From assembly GCF_001455965.1 (NCBI RefSeq), contig NZ_LKKO01000050.1, positions 1 through 43,976 of the forward strand: 43,976 bases of DNA. The letters run 5' to 3'. Under the pieces are notes generated by a model, which had not been told where the DNA came from, did no database searches, and saw only the letters and a list, made by a program, of their open reading frames with translations. The first letter of the stretch is position 1. Each line of letters starts with the position of its first letter. This DNA is from Methylobacterium sp. GXS13. Its GTDB lineage: Bacteria; Pseudomonadota; Alphaproteobacteria; Rhizobiales; Beijerinckiaceae. The position numbers and the translations under genes were made by a program. Of the stretch, positions 27,709 through 37,598 are shown piece by piece.

Positions 27709-29118
27709 ATGGCGGCGATCTCCTTCTTCGGCGACCTGCTCCAGACCATCAGCGAGCGCGGCCGCGACCTGATCGGCATCGGCCGCGGCGACATCGCTGG
27801 CCGGGCCAGCGCTGGCGAGTTGGTCAAGCTGTGCGAGGATCTGATCTCCCGGCGCGGCGAGGCTTCCGGGGTCGCGCTGGCCCGGTTGATCCTCGACCGC
27901 TACGCCAGTTTCGGCCAGACCGAGCGCCATGCCTTTCTGCTGGCCATCGCGCTCGACTTCGATGCTGATCATGCCGCTGTCGATGAAGCGATCGCCGCCT
28001 ACCGGGCCGACCCGACCCGCGCCCGCCTCGGCACCCTGCACGAGGCCGCCGAGCCGCGCAGCCAGGAGCTGATCCGCCGCCTCAACCTCGCCCGCGGCGG
28101 CACGCTGAGCCTGGTGCGCATGCGTGAGGATCTGTTCGACCTGCGGAAGGCGCTGCGCACCAGCACGGAGGCGGACCCCGCCGTGCTGGACGCGGTCGAT
28201 AGCCTCGATTCCGATTTCGAGCACCTGTTCGCCTCCTGGTTCAACCGGGGCTTCCTGGTGTTGCGGCACATCGACTGGACCACGCCCGCCCATATTCTGG
28301 AGAAGATCATCCGGTATGAGGCGGTGCACGCGATCACCGGGTGGGACGACCTGCGTGCCCGGATCGAGCCGCCGGACCGGCGCTGCTTCGCGTTCTTCCA
28401 CCCAGCGCTTGCCGACGAGCCGCTGATCTTCGTGGAAGTGGCACTCACCGATCAGGTCGCGCCGGCCATCGCCCCGATCCTGTCGCGGGAGCGCAAGCCG
28501 CTACAGCCGCGGGCGGCGACCACGGCGATCTTCTACTCGATCTCCAACTGCCAGAAGGGGTTGGCCGGCGTCACCTTCGGCAACTTCCTGATCAAGCAGG
28601 TGGTCGAGGATCTCACCCGCGAGGTGCCCTCGCTCAAGACCTTCGTGACCCTCTCGCCGGTGCCGGGCTTCGCCGCCTGGCTCGCCCGGGAGCGCCGGGC
28701 CGACAGCCCGCAGGGGCTGCTGCCCGAGGATGTCGAGGTCTTGCGGGCGCTGGACGATCCGGACTGGCACGCCGACAAGGTCGCGGCGGCGGCGGTGCGC
28801 AAGGCGCTGATCCCGGCCGCGGCCGCCTATTTCCTGCGCGCCAAGAACGAGCGCGGGCGCCCGCTCGACCCGGTGGCCCGGTTCCATCTCGGCAACGGCG
28901 CCCGGCTGGACCGGATCAACTTCCTCGGTGACACCTCCAAGAAGGGGCTGGCCCAGTCGCACGGCCTGATGGTGAACTACCTCTACGACCTCGCGGCGAT
29001 CGAGAAGAACCACGAGACCTACGCCAATCTCGGCACCGTGGCGGCCTCGCCGGCGGTGACCCGGGAGTTGCGTGCCAAGCTGCCGCCGCCGCGGGCGGTG
29101 GTGCTCGCCGAGGCCTGA
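27709..29118 (+). CDS. matA: Malonyl-CoA decarboxylase
   Basis: 469 residues from ATG 27709. It converts malonyl-CoA to acetyl-CoA and CO2. The N-terminal helical domain (to about 165) is followed by the GNAT-like catalytic domain, with FFHPALADEPLIFVEVAL, FYSISNCQKGLAGVTFGNFL and the C-terminal segments FHLGNGARLDRINFLGD and SKKGLAQSHGLMVNYLY, which are family hallmarks. The length fits bacterial enzymes. It pairs with malonyl-CoA synthetase 152 bases downstream, as in the mat genes of rhizobia. No matC transporter or matR regulator is in the window. Confidence 0.95.
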   Translation: MAAISFFGDLLQTISERGRDLIGIGRGDIAGRASAGELVKLCEDLISRRGEASGVALARLILDRYASFGQTERHAFLLAIALDFDADHAAVDEAIAAYRADPTRARLGTLHEAAEPRSQELIRRLNLARGGTLSLVRMREDLFDLRKALRTSTEADPAVLDAVDSLDSDFEHLFASWFNRGFLVLRHIDWTTPAHILEKIIRYEAVHAITGWDDLRARIEPPDRRCFAFFHPALADEPLIFVEVALTDQVAPAIAPILSRERKPLQPRAATTAIFYSISNCQKGLAGVTFGNFLIKQVVEDLTREVPSLKTFVTLSPVPGFAAWLARERRADSPQGLLPEDVEVLRALDDPDWHADKVAAAAVRKALIPAAAAYFLRAKNERGRPLDPVARFHLGNGARLDRINFLGDTSKKGLAQSHGLMVNYLYDLAAIEKNHETYANLGTVAASPAVTRELRAKLPPPRAVVLAEA

Positions 29119-29270
29119 AGCCGAGCCTATCCCCACCCTGAAGGGGATACCGATTCGGGCATGGGCGGCCCGTGAACGTCATGGCGAAGCGTCGGCCCCG
29201 ATTGCGGGACGATCGGGAACGGTTCTATGGCTGCCTGAACCCCGCGGCCCGTGATAGCTCAAGCCTCACG

Positions 29271-30779
29271 ATGACGAACCATCTCTTCTCCCTGGTCCGG
29301 GACGGCGTTCCGGATCCCGCCAAGACCGTGATCGAGACGCCGGAGGGGCGCCGCTACACGTATGCGGACCTGATCGCCCGCTCCGGCGCCTACGCGGCGG
29401 CCCTGCAGGCGGCGGGCGTGCAGCCCGGTGACCGGGTGGCGGTCCAGGTCGAGAAGAGCCCGGAGGTCATCTTCCTGTATCTCGGGGTGGTGCGGGCCGG
29501 CGCCGCGTTCCTGCCGCTCAACACCGCCTATACCCCGGCCGAGATCGGGTATTTCCTCGGCGACGCCGAGCCCACGATCTTCGTCTGCGACCCGGGACGA
29601 CGCGAGGCCCTGGCGCAGGCCGCCTCTGGCATCCGCGCCATCTGGACCCTGGACGCGGCGGGGACCGGCAGCGCCGCCGAGGCTGCAGATCGACAAGCCG
29701 GCGATTTCACGGACGTGCCCCGGGACCCGGAGGATCTCGCCGCGATCCTCTACACCTCGGGCACGACCGGGCGCTCCAAGGGCGCCATGCTCACCCACGA
29801 CAACTTGGCCTCGAACGCCCGTACGCTGGTGGAGATCTGGCGGTTCACCGCCGACGACGTGCTGATCCACGCCCTGCCGGTGTTCCACACCCACGGGCTG
29901 TTCGTGGCGACCAACACGGTGCTGGCGAGCGGCGGCACCATGCTGTTCCTGCCGCGCCTCGACCCGAAGCTGATCCTGAGCCTGATGCCCCGGGCGACCG
30001 CCCTGATGGGCGTGCCGACCTTCTACACGCGCCTCCTCAAGGAACCCGGCCTCACCCCGGAGGTGGCCAGGGGCATGCGGTTGTTCGCGTCGGGCTCGGC
30101 GCCGCTGCTCGCGGAGACGCACCGGGAATGGCAGGCCCGCACCGGCCATGCCATCCTCGAGCGCTACGGCATGACCGAAACCAACATGAGCACCTCGAAC
30201 CCCTATACGGGGGACCGGGTTGCCGGCACGGTCGGCTTCCCCCTGCCGGGCGTCTCCCTGCGGGTGGTCGATCCCGAGACCGGCGCGGCCCTGGGCCCGG
30301 ACGCGGTCGGGATGATCGAGGTGAAGGGCTCGAACGTGTTCAAGGGCTATTGGCGGATGCCCGAGAAGACCGAAGCTGAGTTCCGGGCGGACGGCTTCTT
30401 CATCACCGGCGACCTCGGCAAGGTCGATGCCCGGGGCTACGTCCACATCGTCGGGCGCGGCAAGGACCTGATCATCTCCGGGGGGTTCAACGTCTACCCG
30501 AAGGAGGTCGAAACCGAGATCGACGCCCTGCCGGGCGTGGTCGAATCCGCGGTGATCGGCTTAGGCCATCCGGATTTCGGCGAGGCGGTCACCGCCGTGG
30601 TGGTCGGCGGAACTGACGCCCCGGACGAGGCTGGCGTGCTGGTAGCCCTGGAGGGGCGGCTCGCCCGGTTCAAATGCCCCAAGCGCGTGCTGTTCGTGGC
30701 CGAGTTGCCCCGCAACACCATGGGCAAGGTACAAAAGAACCTGCTCCGCGAGGCCCATGCGGGACTGTATCAGGCGTGA
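29271..30779 (+). CDS. matB: Malonyl-CoA synthetase (AMP-forming)
   Basis: 502 residues from ATG 29271. The frame is open to 29172, but the usual start MTNHLFSLVR matches the family. It ligates malonate to CoA with ATP. The adenylation motif YTSGTTGRSKGAM, ERYGMTETNM, FFITGDLGKVDARGYVHI, GRGKDLIISGGFNVYP and the catalytic lysine in RNTMGKVQKNL are intact. With matA it lets the cell take malonate to acetyl-CoA, or supplies malonyl-CoA. A 12-bp terminator hairpin follows the stop codon. Confidence 0.94.
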   Translation: MTNHLFSLVRDGVPDPAKTVIETPEGRRYTYADLIARSGAYAAALQAAGVQPGDRVAVQVEKSPEVIFLYLGVVRAGAAFLPLNTAYTPAEIGYFLGDAEPTIFVCDPGRREALAQAASGIRAIWTLDAAGTGSAAEAADRQAGDFTDVPRDPEDLAAILYTSGTTGRSKGAMLTHDNLASNARTLVEIWRFTADDVLIHALPVFHTHGLFVATNTVLASGGTMLFLPRLDPKLILSLMPRATALMGVPTFYTRLLKEPGLTPEVARGMRLFASGSAPLLAETHREWQARTGHAILERYGMTETNMSTSNPYTGDRVAGTVGFPLPGVSLRVVDPETGAALGPDAVGMIEVKGSNVFKGYWRMPEKTEAEFRADGFFITGDLGKVDARGYVHIVGRGKDLIISGGFNVYPKEVETEIDALPGVVESAVIGLGHPDFGEAVTAVVVGGTDAPDEAGVLVALEGRLARFKCPKRVLFVAELPRNTMGKVQKNLLREAHAGLYQA

Positions 30780-30785
30780 AATAAA

Positions 30786-30815
30786 CCGCCCGCCGGCTGC
30801 GAGGCCGGCGGGCGG
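30786..30815. terminator. Bidirectional hairpin between matB and the converging stress cassette
   Basis: CCGCCCGCCGGC (30786-30797) pairs perfectly with GCCGGCGGGCGG (30804-30815) around a six-base loop: a 12-bp stem. On the minus strand it is followed by TTTAT, so it should end the cassette transcript. On the plus strand GGGG then ACTTTG follows, which is weaker. Confidence 0.75.
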
Positions 30816-30827
30816 GGGACTTTGTCG

Positions 30828-31604
30828 TCAGAGGTTGTGCGCGGTCCGCTCGTTCGCCGGGGGCGTGGGCCCCTCGGGATCCGTGGCCTTGCGGACCGCC
30901 GCGTTGAGATTGTCCGGATCAAGGGCGGTCTGGACGAACTCCCGGCCCATATTGGTCACCTCGCGGGCGTAGCGCAGCCCCTGGTCGCGCACCTCGTCGG
31001 CCCAGGGGCCGATGTTGCGGTCCTCCTGGCGGGTGCGCGGCAGCAGGGCGCCGAGCAGCAGGCCGGCCGCGACACCGACGACGCCCACCAGAAGCGGGTT
31101 GTCTTCCACGAAGCGCTCGACCGTGCTGCGGCCGCGCTGGAGCCCATCGATCCCCTGGGTGGTGATGTCGTCGAGCGCCCGCAGGTTGCGCTTGTGTAGG
31201 GCGCCGGCACGCTCCTTCGCCTCGTCGTAGACCGAGGCGGCGCGGGCGCGGGCCTGGTCGGCGGCGCTGCCGAGACGGTTGCCGATATCGTCGGCTAGGC
31301 CCGACACGGTCTGGCGCGCCTGCCCGGCGAGGTCGGCGGCGCGATCACCCGCCGCCTGGGCACCGTCCTTTACCGATGCGGCCGCATCGATCGGGCGCGT
31401 CGCAGCGCCCGGCGCGAGCGGATCGTGCAGGCCGCGCGGGTCGGGGCGGAGGGTGAAGTCGCCGGCCGCCTCGCCGGGGGCCGGGCGCGGATCGCCGTGG
31501 CCAGCCGGATCGGGCCGCAGGCTGCTGTCGCCCGAGCCCGTCGGCATGCCGGCCTGGGCGGCGAGCTGTTCGGGAAGGCTGGACGGGGTCGGCTTGTCGG
31601 TCAT
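30828..31604 (-). CDS. DUF883/ElaB-like membrane-associated protein
   Basis: 258 residues from ATG 31604 (SD GAGGA). A disordered N-terminal part (about 1-95) has two similar Asp-Pro-rich stretches (LRPDPAGHGDPRP, LRPDPRGLHDPL). A long amphipathic helical region (about 100-190) follows, then a hydrophobic helix (NPLLVGVVGVAAGLLLGALL, about 192-212) and a C-terminal tail. The NPLLVGVVGVAAGLLLGALLP pattern (here cut at 20: NPLLVGVVGVAAGLLLGALL) is typical of ElaB/YqjD/DUF883 inner-membrane proteins, some of which bind ribosomes in stationary phase. It is the last gene of the four-gene minus-strand cassette. Confidence 0.75.
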   Translation of the reverse strand: MTDKPTPSSLPEQLAAQAGMPTGSGDSSLRPDPAGHGDPRPAPGEAAGDFTLRPDPRGLHDPLAPGAATRPIDAAASVKDGAQAAGDRAADLAGQARQTVSGLADDIGNRLGSAADQARARAASVYDEAKERAGALHKRNLRALDDITTQGIDGLQRGRSTVERFVEDNPLLVGVVGVAAGLLLGALLPRTRQEDRNIGPWADEVRDQGLRYAREVTNMGREFVQTALDPDNLNAAVRKATDPEGPTPPANERTAHNL

Positions 31605-31695
31605 GGCGGTATCCTCGGATGTCCGTCTCGGCGGCACGCAGAAGCGCTGCCCATCCCGGCCGTCCGGCCGGGCTCGAATTGTTACGTCTCGGGCG

Positions 31696-32076
31696 TCAGA
31701 TATCGGTCTTCTCGAGGGGGTCGCGAAGCGGTCGTGCCGTCGGCAGATCGGGATCGTAGCCGCGGGCCGTGCCGGTGTTGAGCGTGGCCACGCGCTCGGC
31801 CGAGACCTGGGTGCGGCGGCGCTCGGCATCCCGGGCCATCCGGTTGAACAGCAGCCCGACCCCGGCGGCGATCAACAGGACCGGCACCGGGTTGCGGCGC
31901 ACCGCCTCGAGGGCACCGTCATAGACGCCGCTCAGGGCGGGCGTGCGCCGGGCATTGCCCAGCATCTCGTCCACGATGTTCGGGACCGAGAGCTTCCCCT
32001 GGATCTGGTCGATCGTGTCGTCGAGCCGGGCCCGGCTCGCCTCGATTTCCTTCTCGAGGTCGGTCATCGAACTCAT
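31696..32076 (-). CDS. DUF3618-family protein
   Basis: 126 residues from ATG 32076, overlapping the upstream gene by ATGA. ATG 32067 (MTDLEKEIE) is an alternative. The N-terminus MTDLEKEIEASRARLDDTID is the DUF3618 signature, an acidic/basic helix followed by QGKLSVPNIVDEML. A hydrophobic helix (RRNPVPVLLIAAGVGLLFNR) sits in the middle, with a polar tail after it. The function is not known. It is usually found next to holin-like and DUF883 genes in alphaproteobacteria. Confidence 0.8.
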   Translation of the reverse strand: MSSMTDLEKEIEASRARLDDTIDQIQGKLSVPNIVDEMLGNARRTPALSGVYDGALEAVRRNPVPVLLIAAGVGLLFNRMARDAERRRTQVSAERVATLNTGTARGYDPDLPTARPLRDPLEKTDI

Positions 32077-32486
32077 CCGGATACGCGCTCCGACAGGGCC
32101 TGGGCATCCTGGCGCACTTGGCGCGTCGTGCGCGTGGGCGCCAGGGTGGAGAGGGAGAGGACGCTGCGCGCCCACAGGGCCATGCCCACGGCGATGACCA
32201 GCAGCACGCCGCCGACGATCAGGGCCGAGAGCCACTCGGAGCCGACGATCGTGGCGAGCCACTTCACGAGGGCGCCGATCAGGACCAGCAGGGCGACCAC
32301 GGCGAACACCGCGGAGCCGACCATGCAGGCCAGGCCGACGATGAGCTGGCGGACATTGCCCGCCATCTCGGCGCGGAACAGCGCGATCTCCTTGCGGGCG
32401 AGCTCGTTGGTCTCCCGCAGGGCGTCGCCGATCAGGCTCTGGATGCTCGAGGCGCCGGGTTGGCGCGGATCAGATCCCTGGGCCAT
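32073..32486 (-). CDS. Phage-holin-family / DUF1469 (YqjE-like) membrane protein
   Basis: 137 residues from ATG 32486. An amphipathic N-terminal helix (SLIGDALRETNELARKEIAL) is followed by two membrane helices (about 46-73 and 86-107), LIVGLACMVGSAVFAVVALL and SALIVGGVLLVIAVGMAL. This is the YqjE/Actinobacteriophage holin-like fold. Despite the family name there is no phage gene here. The stop overlaps the next gene (ATGA), and the gene before ends two bases upstream, so these genes form one transcript. Confidence 0.82.
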   Translation of the reverse strand: MAQGSDPRQPGASSIQSLIGDALRETNELARKEIALFRAEMAGNVRQLIVGLACMVGSAVFAVVALLVLIGALVKWLATIVGSEWLSALIVGGVLLVIAVGMALWARSVLSLSTLAPTRTTRQVRQDAQALSERVSG

Positions 32487-32488
32487 GG

Positions 32489-32998
32489 TCAGGCCCGGAA
32501 GCTGTCGCGGGCGTCGCCGTCGGGCGCTTCCGGCGGCAGGCTGGACGACTTGATGAACCGGGCGGCGATCAGGCCGGCCACGAAGGTGCCGACCGCCACC
32601 GCCACCGGCGCGCGCCGAGCGAAGGCCTCGGCCTCGCCGTAGAAGTCGCCGAGGCTGCGCCGCTCGATCGAGGAGCCGAGCTGCTCCAGGCCGTCGGCGG
32701 CGCTGTCGAAGAAGGCGCGCACATGCGGCTTGTCGCCGAGGTCGCGGCCGGAATTGCGGATCGTCTGCGCTAGATCGTTGACCGATTGCGCGGCGTCGCT
32801 CTTGCGCCGCTCGACGTAATCCTGGGCCTGGAGACGCGCCGCGTCGATCAGCCCGCGGCCGCGCTCGGCGGCCTCGTCGGCCAGACCCTCGACGTCACCC
32901 TGCAGGGCGCGCCACTGGGGGCGCTCGCCGGGGCCATCGTGCAACGGATCCTTCAGCGGGTCCTTGGGCGCATCCTGCGGGAACTCGTTGCCGGCCAT
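32489..32998 (-). CDS. Nutrient-deprivation/stress-type membrane protein, first gene of cassette
   Basis: 169 residues from ATG 32998 (SD GAGGAG, 10-base spacing). A Pro/Asp-rich N-terminus (about 1-30, KDPLKDPL) is followed by a long charged helix (about 32-120) and one hydrophobic helix (APVAVAVGTFVAGLIAARFI, about 130-150) near the end. It resembles proteins annotated as nutrient-deprivation-induced in rhizobia, but this match is from memory. It opens a tight four-gene operon (2-base gap, ATGA overlap, 91-base gap). A probable EcfG promoter lies about 70 bases upstream. Confidence 0.72.
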   Translation of the reverse strand: MAGNEFPQDAPKDPLKDPLHDGPGERPQWRALQGDVEGLADEAAERGRGLIDAARLQAQDYVERRKSDAAQSVNDLAQTIRNSGRDLGDKPHVRAFFDSAADGLEQLGSSIERRSLGDFYGEAEAFARRAPVAVAVGTFVAGLIAARFIKSSSLPPEAPDGDARDSFRA

Positions 32999-33500
32999 CT
33001 CGAAAGCACTCCTCGCGGCGCGGGGACGGCGCCGCTCGCAGCGACCGCGGCCCGCGCGATGGCTGAGTAACCGGCTGGGCTGTCACCGGTTCCAGCGCGG
33101 CGTAAGGTCCGGCGGGCGGCACCGGCGCAACCGGCCGGTGCGACGCATCAGCCGTCGCTCAGCCGGCGTTCAGGCGCGGTCTGACAGAACCGCCGAGCTT
33201 GCACAACGGCATCGCTTCGGCCGCTCTTCAGCACGTCCCGCGCTTCGCTGCGCGTGGCCTTCGAAGGCTGGCCGGAGGGGAGTCCGGGCGGAGCCGGCCT
33301 GCGCGTCGAGCATCGGACAGGGCGGCGATCCTGTCCGGCGCGACGGCGTGCTCGACTTGACCCGCGCCCGGGTTCACGCTTGGGTTGCCCCAACAAAGGA
33401 TCGCGCAGGGACTCCGCGCGTTCTGCTACATACGAAGTCCCGATGCAGGCGCGGCGAGGTCTTCGACCTGAGCCGCGCCCATGATCCGGAGCCGACCCGC
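32999..33500. other. 502-base divergent intergenic region between stress cassette and otsA
   Basis: The left part holds the SD and the EcfG-type promoter of the minus-strand cassette. The rest (33100-33500) has no gene that I can support. A GTTGCCCCAAC-containing hairpin (TTGGG...CCCCAA) lies near 33380. A TACATA sequence near 33428, about 70 bases before otsA, could be a -10 element, but no matching -35 was found. No EcfG motif faces otsA. Confidence 0.4.
33069..33093 (-). promoter_or_regulatory. Probable EcfG (general stress sigma factor) promoter of the four-gene cassette
   Basis: On the minus strand GGAAC (33093-33089), 16 bases, then GGTT (33072-33069). The alphaproteobacterial EcfG consensus is GGAAC-N16/17-CGTT, so only the C of the -10 differs. 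Transcription would start near 33062, about 60 bases before ATG 32998, a fitting leader length. The downstream genes are of the stress type, which agrees. Confidence 0.6.
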
Positions 33501-34922
33501 GTGGCACGCCTTGTGATCGTATCGAACCGCGTCGCCATCCCGGAGGATGGCGGCAAGGCGGTCGCGGCGGGCGGCCTCGCCGTGGCCGTGAAGGAGGCGT
33601 TCACCGCCTACGAGGGGTTGTGGTTCGGCTGGAGCGGCAACATCACGGAGGAGCCCTCCGAGGAGCCGACCCTGATCGACCGCGGCCGGGTCCAGTACGC
33701 GGTGGTCGACCTCTCGCCGCAGGACCACCTGGAATATTACGCCGGCTTCGCGAATCGGGCCCTGTGGCCGATCATGCATTACCGGCTGGGGCTGGGCGCC
33801 TTCTCGCGCTCGGATTACGCCGGCTACAGCCGCGTCAACCGCACCTTCGCCCGGGCGCTCGCCAAGCTGGTCGAGCCCGACGACATCATCTGGGTGCACG
33901 ATTACCACCTGCTGCCGCTGGCCGCGGAGCTGCGCGGCCTCGGGCTCGACAACCCGATCGGCTATTTCCACCACATCCCCTGGCCCGCCGCCGACGTGTT
34001 CAACTCCCTGCCGGCGAGCACCGAGTTGCTGCGCGCCATCGTCGATTACGACCTGATCGGCCTGCAGACCGAGGCCGACGTCCAGAACCTCCAGCGCAAC
34101 CTGGTCGACACCCAGCGGGCGATCCCGCTCGGCGGCGGCTCGCTGATGGTCGACGGGCGCCGCACCCGGATCCGCGCCTTCCCGATCGGCATCGACGTCG
34201 CCGGCTTCAAGGAGGCCGCCGACAAGGCCAATGCCAACAAGGTGGTGCGCGAGACCATCGCGGGCCTGCGCACCCGCAAGCTGCTGATCGGCGTCGACCG
34301 GCTCGATTATTCCAAGGGCGTGTCCGAGCGGATGGAGGCGGTGGAGAGCTTCTTCGCCTCGAATCCCGACCAGCGCGGCAACGTCACCTATATCCAGATC
34401 ACCCCGAAATCCCGCAGCGAGGTGCCGGAATACGAGCAGCTCGCCCGGGACGTGAACGAGAAGGTCGGCGAGATCAACGGCGCGCTCGGCGACCCGGCCT
34501 GGACGCCGATCCAGTACATCACCAAGGCCTATCCGCGCCCGGTGCTGGCCGGCCTCTACCGGGCGGCCCGGGTCGGCCTGGTCACGCCGATGCGCGACGG
34601 CATGAACCTCGTCGCCAAGGAATACGTGGTCGCGCAGAGCGAGGACGATCCGGGCGTTCTGGTCCTGTCGAAATTCGCCGGCGCGGCCCGGCAGATGCCG
34701 GAGGCGCTGCTGATCAACCCCTACGACCGGTTCGAGGTCGCCGAGGCGATCCGCTCCGCCCTGTACATGCCGAAGGCCGAGCGGCTCGCCCGCTGGAAGC
34801 CGATGGTCGAGCGCATGACCCGCGAGGACGTGGATTGGTGGGCGCGCAACTTCCTGTCGGAGCTGGAGAATTTCCGCACGATGGAGCGCGAGCGCCCGGG
34901 CGCCGCCGCGGCCGCCGAGTAG
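33501..34922 (+). CDS. otsA: Alpha,alpha-trehalose-phosphate synthase (UDP-forming)
   Basis: 473 residues from GTG 33501 (GGAG at 33488-33491). The start is fixed by the family opening ARLVIVSNRVAIP. A GT20 enzyme that joins UDP-glucose and glucose-6-phosphate into trehalose-6-phosphate in the cytoplasm. Substrate-binding segments WFGWSGNI, VHDYHLLPLA, GYFHHIPWP, GVDRLDYSKG and TPMRDGMNLVAKEYVV are all present. The open frame extends upstream but without homology or SD. No otsB (phosphatase) is in the window, so it must be elsewhere. The gene heads the trehalose/glycogen block and is divergent from the stress cassette. Confidence 0.95.
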   Translation: MARLVIVSNRVAIPEDGGKAVAAGGLAVAVKEAFTAYEGLWFGWSGNITEEPSEEPTLIDRGRVQYAVVDLSPQDHLEYYAGFANRALWPIMHYRLGLGAFSRSDYAGYSRVNRTFARALAKLVEPDDIIWVHDYHLLPLAAELRGLGLDNPIGYFHHIPWPAADVFNSLPASTELLRAIVDYDLIGLQTEADVQNLQRNLVDTQRAIPLGGGSLMVDGRRTRIRAFPIGIDVAGFKEAADKANANKVVRETIAGLRTRKLLIGVDRLDYSKGVSERMEAVESFFASNPDQRGNVTYIQITPKSRSEVPEYEQLARDVNEKVGEINGALGDPAWTPIQYITKAYPRPVLAGLYRAARVGLVTPMRDGMNLVAKEYVVAQSEDDPGVLVLSKFAGAARQMPEALLINPYDRFEVAEAIRSALYMPKAERLARWKPMVERMTREDVDWWARNFLSELENFRTMERERPGAAAAAE

Positions 34923-34947
34923 CCGAATCAGCGTAGCAGTTGACGCC

Positions 34948-34989
34948 CGCGCCTCTCCCTCCCCCGCAGAGGGGGGAGGGAGAGGCGCG
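34948..34989. repeat. Perfect 18-bp palindromic hairpin element
   Basis: CGCGCCTCTCCCTCCCCC (34948-34965) pairs perfectly with 34972-34989 around the loop GCAGAG. It lies 26 bases after the otsA stop. There is no T-run, so it is more likely a dispersed intergenic repeat (REP-like) than a classical terminator, though the stem could still stop transcription or protect the mRNA end. Confidence 0.75.
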
Positions 34990-35108
34990 TGTCATATCTG
35001 GACCGAACGTCCCCGCGAGCCGAGCGCCATCCAGAACGCTATGCATGACGTCGCCCACCGCCACCGGCACGCGCAACGCCCCATCTCCCGAAAAACCGGA
35101 CGCCGCCC

Positions 35109-37229
<2,121 letters not shown>

Positions 37230-37598
37230 AACGGTTCGGATCGAAACACGCCGTCATTGCGAGCGCAGCGAAGCAACCCAGGGCAGCGCGCGCTTCCCGA
37301 ACGTGGCGGATCCCTGGGTTGCTTCGCTGCGCTCGCAATGACGGGGTGGGCGCGCAACCCCGACGGATATCCCAACCGCTCCCCTCGTCTTGAGGTCGAG
37401 GCAGGGATAAGCGGTTCCAACGGGCTCCGCCCGCCGATCGCCCCGCCCCCGCGCCATTTTTCGCACGGTTGCCGACTCATCTCGCCGCCATGGCTGCGCT
37501 GCGGGAACCGGATCGGGCTCGGGGCCTTCTCCCACGACAATGAACCCTGCCGCGCTTGTCCTCCGGGGCGCACGGCCAACGACGAGGACCGTGGCCCG
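37230..37598. other. 369-base gap between glgX and treZ
   Basis: It contains the large inverted repeat at 37251-37344. The rest (37345-37598) shows no gene that I can support and no clear promoter. The SD of treZ (GAGGA, 37584-37588) is at its right end. The long gap and hairpin suggest that treZ-malQ/treY expression is adjusted separately from glgX. Confidence 0.5.
37251..37344. repeat. 33-bp perfect inverted repeat (dispersed palindromic element)
   Basis: The left arm 37251-37283 and right arm 37312-37344 are exact reverse complements, separated by 28 bases. The arms start with CCGTCATTGCGAGCGCAGCG and contain GAAGCAACCCAGGG. Very similar elements (GCGAGCGCAGCGAAGC with CATTGCGAG ends) are repeated between genes in many Hyphomicrobiales genomes, so this is probably a REP-type non-autonomous element. 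In RNA it would form a very stable long hairpin between glgX and treZ. Confidence 0.9.

Noticed and set aside
32073..32486. Prophage or lysis gene suggested by the holin-family label.
   Set aside because: No endolysin, phage structural gene, integrase or attachment site nearby. The gene belongs to a stress-type cassette.
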